In this document: in pieces, positions 12,903-18,066 of the stretch
How the letters are laid out: the number at the start of each line of letters is the position of its first letter
Numbering within the stretch: position 1 is the stretch's first letter
Notes under the pieces: generated by a model
Databases searched by the model: none
Seen by the model: the letters and a program-made list of their open reading frames with translations, nothing else
What the model was told of the DNA's origin: nothing
From: Bacillota bacterium
Lineage (GTDB): Bacteria > Bacillota > Clostridia > Oscillospirales > Acutalibacteraceae
NCBI GenBank assembly: GCA_023420245.1
Contig: JAEZWL010000013.1
Span: forward strand, 1 to 18,066
Reading direction: 5' to 3'
Length of the DNA stretch: 18,066 nucleotides
Made by a program: the position numbers and the translations under genes

Positions 12903-14078
12903 ATGTTTTCCTTAATGCTTACGCGCTGGCTCTTGGGCTACGCGCGGTTTACCGTTCACGGAGGAAGTCCGGAACGTTTTCTGAATCAGTGCGCGCGCAG
13001 CGGGATCATTTTATGGGATATCCGGAGCGGGGAGAACGGCGGCGCCTGTGTAGCGGCGCGGCGCTACCGCTCGCTGCGGACCTGCGCAAGAAAATCGGGG
13101 TCAAGGTTAAAGGTGCGGGAACGCCACGGCTTTCCGTTCGCAACCGCCGGCATTCGCAGGCATCGGGGAATTCTGGTCGGTGCTGTGCTGGCAGTGCTCA
13201 TATTTTATGTTTTGTCCCTGCATGTCTGGTGTATTGAGGTTAAAGGGAATACGACGATTCCGACACAGGATATCCGCACAGCTTTGGCTGAAATGGGAAT
13301 TACGAACGGTACGCGCAAGAAAAACGTCGATCCCCAGATGGTACAGCAGGCCCTCATGATAAAGTTCCCCCAAATCGGGTGGCTCTCTGTGAATACGCTG
13401 GGCTGCAGCGCGGAAGTTACCTTGCAGGAAAAAACCGAAAAGCCGCCCATCGCGCAGAAGGATTACAGTGTCTGCAACCTCAAGGCTTCCGCTACGGGGC
13501 AAATTGTTTTGCTGGAGGTTTATACCGGAACGCCTCAGGTAAAGCAGGGGGATGCGGTCGTGGAGGGGCAGCTTCTGGTCAGCGGTGTGGTTGAGGATAT
13601 TTATGGAACGACTACTATGCGGCGCGCGGCAGGCAAGATCCTTGCGGAAACGAGCCGGACGCTGACCGCCGAGGTGGAGATGAAACGCAATGTTGTTGAA
13701 GAAACCGGAAAAATCATTACGCGCAGAAGCTTTCATCTCTTCAATGCCTGCATTCCGCTGAGCTTTGTCGGCAAGCCTCAGGGGGATTATCGACCGGAGG
13801 GTCAGCTAACCCAGATTAAGCTGATGAATTCTGTTCTGCCGATTAGCGTTTACGAAGAAAACTGGATTCAGCAGGTTACGGTTCCGGTTACGCTGAACAA
13901 GGAACAGGCGATTCGGGAGGCAGAGCAGCAAATTCTGCAAAAGGAAAAAGAATTGAAGAATGTTGAAATTATTTCGCAGACTGCAAGCGACAGAATCGTT
14001 GGTTCCAAGCTGATTTATACCGCAAATGTGAAATGTCGGGAGAACATAGCGCAGGAATCGGAAATACTAATAAAATAA
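12903..14078 (+). CDS. yqfD: Sporulation protein YqfD
   Basis: The 391-residue protein has a short cytoplasmic N-terminus with RFTVHGGSPERFLNQCARSG, a basic stretch, a single membrane segment at about 90-106 (ILVGAVLAVLIFYVLS), and a long outer domain starting WCIEVKGNTTIP. That is the YqfD/stage IV layout, in which a domain related to POTRA/FtsQ modules follows the membrane segment. GGGGGAG lies 4 bases before the ATG. Together with yqfC it is a sporulation-specific unit in front of the housekeeping genes. The C-terminal part is rich in charged residues. Its role in spore formation is known only genetically in relatives. Confidence 0.92.
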   Translation: MFSLMLTRWLLGYARFTVHGGSPERFLNQCARSGIILWDIRSGENGGACVAARRYRSLRTCARKSGSRLKVRERHGFPFATAGIRRHRGILVGAVLAVLIFYVLSLHVWCIEVKGNTTIPTQDIRTALAEMGITNGTRKKNVDPQMVQQALMIKFPQIGWLSVNTLGCSAEVTLQEKTEKPPIAQKDYSVCNLKASATGQIVLLEVYTGTPQVKQGDAVVEGQLLVSGVVEDIYGTTTMRRAAGKILAETSRTLTAEVEMKRNVVEETGKIITRRSFHLFNACIPLSFVGKPQGDYRPEGQLTQIKLMNSVLPISVYEENWIQQVTVPVTLNKEQAIREAEQQILQKEKELKNVEIISQTASDRIVGSKLIYTANVKCRENIAQESEILIK

Positions 14079-14102
14079 TAAAATTTTTTGTTACTATTTC
14101 TG

Positions 14103-14131
14103 GTGACGAAACTGTCAAATAGTGCTATAAT
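14103..14131 (+). promoter_or_regulatory. Probable vegetative promoter for phoH and downstream genes
   Basis: GTGACG (14103-14108) and TATAAT (14126-14131) are spaced 17 bases, and TGC just before the -10 makes it an extended -10 box. It would separate expression of phoH-ybeY-dgkA-era from the sporulation genes yqfCD. Confidence 0.6.
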
Positions 14132-14189
14132 AAAAATAATTTACCATGAGAGAGTATATCTTGAGGGTAAAATATTATAAGGTGATAAG

Positions 14190-15149
14190 ATGTTTGAACA
14201 AAGGATCAATATAGACCGCATGGAGCAGGCGGTTGCACTTTTCGGGAGCTTTGATGAAAATATCAAGCTTGTGGAAAAGGAATACCGGGTCAGCGTCCTT
14301 GGGCGGGGCAGTGAAATCAAGGTATCCGGAGAAGCGGAAAACGTAGCTATGGCGGTACGGGCAATCGACAGCCTTCTTACGCTGATTAACCGGGGGGAAG
14401 CCCTCAGCGAGCAGAATGTGCGCTACTGCATCTCGCTGGTGAACGAGGGAAGCGAGGATAAGGTTGAGTCGCTTGCCGGGGATTGTATCTGCATTACGTC
14501 TAAGGGGAAGCCGGTAAAGGCAAAAACACTCGGGCAGAAAAAATACTGCACCGCGATAAAAAGCCACACAATCACCATCGGCGTCGGTCCTGCCGGAACC
14601 GGAAAAACCTATCTCGCGGTTGCGCTGGCAGTTACCGCGTTTCGCGCGCAGGAGGTAAACCGCATTATATTGACCCGCCCGGCCGTGGAAGCGGGCGAGA
14701 AGCTCGGATTTCTTCCGGGTGATTTGCAGCAGAAGGTAGACCCTTACCTGCGTCCCCTGTATGACGCCCTGTTCGATATGCTGGGAGCGGAAACCTACCA
14801 GAAATATGTGGAGCGCGGAAACATTGAGGTAGCGCCGCTGGCTTATATGCGCGGCAGAACGCTGGACGACAGCTTCATCATTTTGGATGAGGCGCAGAAT
14901 ACCACGCCGGAGCAGATGAAAATGTTCCTGACGCGGCTGGGCTTTAACTCGAAGATGGTAATTACCGGAGATGTGACGCAGATTGACCTTCCCGAAGGCA
15001 GAAAATCCGGTCTGAAGGATGTGCTGCGTATTCTGCGCGGCATTGACGATATCGCCCAGGTGCGGTTTAATGAAAAAGATGTTGTGCGCCACAGACTGGT
15101 GCAGGATATTATTAAAGCTTACGAAAAAAATGAGGAGGTCGGGCGTTAG
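14190..15149 (+). CDS. phoH: PhoH family ATPase
   Basis: The 319-residue protein has an N-terminal KH-like region (about 1-65: EYRVSVLGRGSEIKVSGEAE) and a C-terminal P-loop domain. Walker A is GPAGTGKT at 133-140 and Walker B with the Q-N extension is FIILDEAQN at 229-237. LTRPAVEAGEKLGFLPGDL and the arginine-finger-like VITGDVTQIDLP are PhoH-specific. It is a cytoplasmic ATPase thought to act on RNA, and is nearly always next to ybeY, as here, where the genes are separated by two bases. AAGGTGAT lies 4 bases before the ATG. Confidence 0.96.
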   Translation: MFEQRINIDRMEQAVALFGSFDENIKLVEKEYRVSVLGRGSEIKVSGEAENVAMAVRAIDSLLTLINRGEALSEQNVRYCISLVNEGSEDKVESLAGDCICITSKGKPVKAKTLGQKKYCTAIKSHTITIGVGPAGTGKTYLAVALAVTAFRAQEVNRIILTRPAVEAGEKLGFLPGDLQQKVDPYLRPLYDALFDMLGAETYQKYVERGNIEVAPLAYMRGRTLDDSFIILDEAQNTTPEQMKMFLTRLGFNSKMVITGDVTQIDLPEGRKSGLKDVLRILRGIDDIAQVRFNEKDVVRHRLVQDIIKAYEKNEEVGR

Positions 15150-15151
15150 TA

Positions 15152-15661
15152 ATGGAAAAGATTAGGGTAATCATAGAAAATAAGCAAAAAGAAGTGAAGA
15201 TACCAACAGGGTTGCGCATGCTGGTTCGCCGCTGCTGCAACGCGGTGCTTCGGATGGAAAAATTCACAGATCCCGCGGAAATCAGCGTTACCTTTGTAGA
15301 TAACGCACAAATTCAGGAACTGAACAAGCAATACCGAAACAAAGACGTACCGACGGATGTGCTTTCCTTTCCGATGGGGGAAAACGGTGTTTATGATGAG
15401 AACCACACAACCGGGGCAAAAATGCTCGGTGATATCGTAATCTCTATGGAGAAGGCGGTGGAGCAGGCAGACCGCTACGGTCACAGCCTGGAACGCGAGG
15501 TCGGTTATCTTTCGGCGCATTCCATGCTTCATCTGCTTGGCTACGACCATGAGGACGGCGGGATGGAGCGGGTTCATATGCGGGAAAAGGAAGAGCAGGT
15601 AATGACGCAGCTCGGTCTGCCAAGCACGAGCAGCTATGTTTTGGATGAGGATGAGGAATAA
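15152..15661 (+). CDS. ybeY: Endoribonuclease YbeY
   Basis: This 169-residue metalloprotein acts in 16S rRNA 3' end maturation and ribosome quality control. The zinc-binding signature H-x3-H-x5-H is present as HSMLHLLGYDH with H123, H127 and H133. Other family marks are TDVLSFPMG at 68-76 and LGDIVIS at 92-98. GAGGAGG lies about 14 bases before the ATG inside the phoH end. The stop is followed after three bases by the TTG start of dgkA, so the three genes are likely translated from one message. Confidence 0.96.
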   Translation: MEKIRVIIENKQKEVKIPTGLRMLVRRCCNAVLRMEKFTDPAEISVTFVDNAQIQELNKQYRNKDVPTDVLSFPMGENGVYDENHTTGAKMLGDIVISMEKAVEQADRYGHSLEREVGYLSAHSMLHLLGYDHEDGGMERVHMREKEEQVMTQLGLPSTSSYVLDEDEE

Positions 15662-15664
15662 GGC

Positions 15665-16147
15665 TTGCGTTTTTTTAAAAGCTTTAAATATGCATTTCGC
15701 GGTATCATATACTGCATTAATAACGAACGAAATATGCGGATACACACAGTGGCAGCGCTGTATGTGTTTGCTTTTTCGTTCTTTTTTCAGTTATCAAGGA
15801 CAAGCTATGCAGTGTTGTGCTTGACTGTTGCGACAGTAATGGCGTCAGAAATGTTTAATACGGTTTCGGAGGAGCTCTCTGATATGGCGGCGGCCAGCTT
15901 CAACCCTGTGGTACGAATTATAAAGGATATGGCCGCGGGCAGCGTACTGATCTGCGCCGTTTTTTCGGTTGCGGTCGGTGTCTGTCTCTTTTGGAAGCCT
16001 GCTGTTTTTTCTGAAATTCTGGCGTTTTTCGCAGGGAACCCTCTGCTGCTCGTTCTGCTTCTTCTCTCGGCTGTGGTGAGCACGGTGTTTGTCGTTCTGG
16101 GACCGATCGGGATCCGCGATTTTATTCTGAAAAAACGAGAGAAGTAA
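15665..16147 (+). CDS. dgkA: Diacylglycerol/undecaprenol kinase family protein
   Basis: The 160-residue membrane protein starts at a TTG at 15665, with GAGGAATAAGG upstream in the end of ybeY; the N-terminal FFKSFKYAFRGI is the family start. The active-site region is SEMFNTVSEELSDMAAASFN at 61-80 with E62, N65 and E69, then RIIKDMAAGSVL at 84-95. Four membrane segments are visible, the last (about 126-147) extra relative to three-helix DgkA but common in clostridial members. Gram-positive relatives mainly phosphorylate undecaprenol. In many Firmicutes a cytidine deaminase follows; here it does not. Confidence 0.92.
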   Translation: MRFFKSFKYAFRGIIYCINNERNMRIHTVAALYVFAFSFFFQLSRTSYAVLCLTVATVMASEMFNTVSEELSDMAAASFNPVVRIIKDMAAGSVLICAVFSVAVGVCLFWKPAVFSEILAFFAGNPLLLVLLLLSAVVSTVFVVLGPIGIRDFILKKREK

Positions 16148-16193
16148 TAAGTAGTAACGATAGAGTATTTTGGATTAATTATTGGAGGTCTGA

Positions 16194-16514
16194 ATGATTT
16201 CAAGAACTTGGCACGGCATTGTTCCCATCTGTTTGAAAAAGGACTTTGAAACTTATTTGCAGAATACCGGTGTAAGTGATACGACAAGCATAAAAGGGAA
16301 TAAAGGAGCTTATGTGAAGATTGAAGAACAGGCGGAATATGCCCACTTCTTTCTATGTACGATATGGGATTCTATGGAAAGTATTCGGTGTTATGCCGGA
16401 AATCTTCCGGAGAAAGCGGTTACTTACCCGGAGGATGATAGATACGGTCTGATTTCAGACCCGATTGTAATCCATCAGGAGGTAACAAACAGTAAAAATC
16501 CTTTTTTGGAGTAA
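16194..16514 (+). CDS. Small ABM-like (dimeric alpha-beta barrel) protein
   Basis: The 106-residue soluble protein begins MISRTWHGIVP and has HFFLCTIWDSMESIRCYAGN in the middle, then YPEDDRYGL and IVIHQEV at the end. This is the layout of the antibiotic-biosynthesis-monooxygenase superfamily, where the tryptophan and WDS-x(3)-I motifs are conserved. The substrate and even enzymatic activity are unknown; many members are not oxygenases. GGAGG lies 7 bases before the ATG. It sits between dgkA and era, a place usually taken by cdd or nothing, and appears lower in GC than its neighbours, which suggests a later insertion into the operon. Confidence 0.7.
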   Translation: MISRTWHGIVPICLKKDFETYLQNTGVSDTTSIKGNKGAYVKIEEQAEYAHFFLCTIWDSMESIRCYAGNLPEKAVTYPEDDRYGLISDPIVIHQEVTNSKNPFLE

Positions 16515-16556
16515 GCGATATAACCGCAAAAATTTATGGAATACGGGAGAAGTACA

Positions 16557-17477
16557 ATGCTTGAAAATACAAATGATAAATCCGCCTTTATCGCCATAGT
16601 CGGCCGTCCGAATGTAGGAAAGTCGTCCCTGCTGAACGCGATGATCGGGCAGAAGGTTGCCATTGTTTCCGATAAGCCGCAAACGACCAGAACCCGGATT
16701 ATGGGTGTTCTGACCCGCGAAGAATACCAGTTGGTTTTTATTGATACACCGGGCTTGCTGAAACCCCGTAACGAGCTGGGCGAATATATGCTAAAGTCGG
16801 TCAACGAATCCATCGCCGGAGTGGACGCCTGCCTTCTGGTTGTGGAGGCGGGCAAAAAAATTGCCCCCGTCGATCTGGAGCTGATCCAGAGATTCAAGTC
16901 GCTTGGGTTACCGGCGGTGCTGGCAATTAATAAAATTGACCTGATTCCCGATAAGAGCGTGCTGATGACGCAGATTTCGGAGCTTTCGAAGCTTTACAAC
17001 TTCCGTGCGGTGGTGCCGATTTCCGCGCTGGATGGCAACGGGGTAAAGGCTTTGACGGCGGAGCTGGAAAAGCTTGCGGAGCCCTGCGGGCATTTCTTTG
17101 AGGAGGATACGCTCACCGATCAGCCGGAGCATGTTCTGGCCGGAGAGATCGTTCGGGAGAAAATTCTGCGTCTTTGCAGCAAGGAAGTACCTCACGGCAT
17201 CGCGGTTGTGGTGGAACGAATGCGCGAACGGGAGGACAAAAGCGGCGTCACCGATATCGATGCCACAATTTACTGCGAAAAAGCATCCCATAAAGGAATT
17301 ATTATTGGAAAGAACGGTGCTATGCTGAAAAAAGTTGGCACGTTTGCGCGGTGCGATATGGAGCGCTTTTTTGACTGCAAAATCAACCTTCAGCTGTGGG
17401 TAAAGGTAAAAGAGGACTGGCGCAACCGCATTGGTGCGCTGCGCAGCTTCGGCTTTGACAAATCAGATTTTAGCTGA
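16557..17477 (+). CDS. era: GTPase Era
   Basis: The start ATG at 16557 is preceded by GGGAGAAG; an ATG 21 bases upstream in frame has no ribosome site. The 306-residue protein has G1 GRPNVGKS (16-23), G2 PQTTRTRIMG (41-50), G3 DTPG (63-66), G4 NKID (125-128) and G5 SAL (156-158), then a C-terminal KH domain with IIIGKNGAMLKKVG at 248-261. Era binds the 3' end of 16S rRNA and assists 30S assembly, and pairs functionally with YbeY, encoded just upstream. The length is normal for the family. Confidence 0.97.
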   Translation: MLENTNDKSAFIAIVGRPNVGKSSLLNAMIGQKVAIVSDKPQTTRTRIMGVLTREEYQLVFIDTPGLLKPRNELGEYMLKSVNESIAGVDACLLVVEAGKKIAPVDLELIQRFKSLGLPAVLAINKIDLIPDKSVLMTQISELSKLYNFRAVVPISALDGNGVKALTAELEKLAEPCGHFFEEDTLTDQPEHVLAGEIVREKILRLCSKEVPHGIAVVVERMREREDKSGVTDIDATIYCEKASHKGIIIGKNGAMLKKVGTFARCDMERFFDCKINLQLWVKVKEDWRNRIGALRSFGFDKSDFS

Positions 17478-17600
17478 GGGCAAAGCATATTTTTAGCGAA
17501 AAGTTTGTAACATTATGGGGATAATTCATATATTTCCCGCTCATATTACTCACTCAAAGGCGAATACTTAAATTGCAAACCAAAATAAGGAGTGAATGAT

Positions 17601-17765
17601 ATGGATGAAATGACAGCATGGAACTGTTTTGAACATACGGGAAGTGTAACGGATTATTTGAAATACAGTCAGTGTAAGCACAGCAGTGAGGAACATCAAA
17701 CGCGGGAGGAACCCGATGCAGATAGAGACCGAAGGTTTGGTTATTATGGAGAAGAGCGTGGGTGA
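17601..17765 (+). CDS. yqzL: YqzL family small protein
   Basis: The 54-residue protein starts MDEMTAWNCFEHTGSVTDYL, the typical YqzL motif (W-x-x-F-x-x-TG-x-x-x-x-YL) which in Firmicutes lies between era and recO. AAGGAG lies 8 or so bases before the ATG. Its function is unknown. Its tail runs into the recO start: the stop at 17763-17765 lies 50 bases inside recO in a different frame, so the last 16 or so residues are encoded in overlap and may not be conserved. Confidence 0.8.
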   Translation: MDEMTAWNCFEHTGSVTDYLKYSQCKHSSEEHQTREEPDADRDRRFGYYGEERG

Positions 17766-18066
17766 AAGCGACCGTTTGGTAACGATTCTGTCCAAACGGG
17801 AGGGCGTTTTGCGCGCGTTTGCGCAGCAGGCGAAAAGGGTGAAAAGCAGTAAGCTTTCCGCCACGCAGCTTTTCAGTTATTCCCGCTTCACCGTGTTTAA
17901 GGGGCGGGAATAATACATAATTGATGACGCTCAGCCCATAGAGGTCTTTTTTGACCTGCGCAGGGATATGGAGCGTCTTTCTCTTGCTCAGTATTTTTGC
18001 GAGCTGGCGGGTGCGCTTGCCCCCCGAGAGTTCGAGGCGGGAGATTACCTTCGGCTGATGCTGAAC
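17716..18066 (+). pseudogene. recO: DNA repair protein RecO, interrupted by an in-frame stop (partial)
   Basis: From the ATG at 17716 (GGGAGGA 5 bases upstream) the frame reads MQIETEGLVIMEKSVGESDR, the RecO N-terminal OB-fold, through SRFTVFKGRE. Codon 66 is then TAA (17911-17913). The same frame continues without other stops to the window end as YIIDDAQPIEVFFDLRRDME and LAQYFCELAGALAPREFEAG, which is normal RecO sequence. One substitution, for example AAA to TAA, would explain it. RecO works with RecR to load RecA at gaps. The gene is either truly broken, read through, or affected by a sequencing error. The 3' end lies outside the window. Confidence 0.8.

Noticed and set aside
13107..13736. 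Long minus-strand frame inside yqfD
   Set aside because: It is a shadow of the clearly recognised yqfD coding sequence.
14175..15092. 305-codon minus-strand frame opposite phoH
   Set aside because: The plus strand encodes PhoH with all motifs; the opposite frame is open only because of codon composition.
1..18066. CRISPR array, insertion sequence or prophage genes
   Set aside because: No regularly spaced short repeats, transposase or integrase motifs, or phage structural genes were seen; the only repeats are the DUF4314 units.

Overview
This window looks like chromosomal DNA from an endospore-forming clostridium of the Oscillospirales/Ruminococcaceae type. That placement is inferred from gene content and order. 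The right end carries the Firmicutes arrangement yqfC-yqfD-phoH-ybeY-dgkA-(small protein)-era-yqzL-recO, with the sporulation gene ylbJ divergent from yqfC. Zinc-ribbon/DUF proteins and an FMN-riboswitch riboflavin operon also fit a low-to-mid GC Firmicute.

Layout. (1) Positions 1-5700 are an AT-rich accessory stretch. Almost every gene here is on the minus strand: the 5' end of a probable AAA+ ATPase with a consensus promoter flanked by TGGACA/TGTCCA half-sites, a tRNA-Gly(CCC), an EamA-type transporter with a terminator in its leader, a DUF1062-type zinc-ribbon protein, a Cys-rich DUF6144-like protein and an AraC/GyrI-like regulator. Lying on the plus strand between them are two full copies and one fragment of a GC-richer repeat that encodes a small DUF4314 protein. 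In the two full copies the 147-nt non-coding leader is better conserved than the coding part. (2) Positions 5690-10070 hold the riboflavin operon on the minus strand, in the order FMN riboswitch, ribD, ribE, ribAB, ribH and a HAD phosphatase gene. The HAD gene starts one base after ribH ends and is a good candidate for the dephosphorylation step that the other rib genes lack. (3) Positions 10080-12470 contain a gap with a possible small membrane peptide, a DUF1697 gene, a small Cys-containing hypothetical gene and ylbJ, all three genes on the minus strand. (4) Positions 12540 to the end carry the plus-strand sporulation/RNA-maintenance cluster.

The points most worth a second look are the DUF4314 repeats with their conserved leader and terminator-like hairpin, an in-frame TAA at codon 66 of recO after which the RecO reading frame continues to the window end, the double-sided operator around the ATPase promoter, a promoter -10 nested in the 5' arm of the araC terminator, a terminator in the EamA leader overlapping a short hydrophobic reading frame, tandem terminators after the FMN aptamer, and an ABM-like protein gene sitting between dgkA and era.
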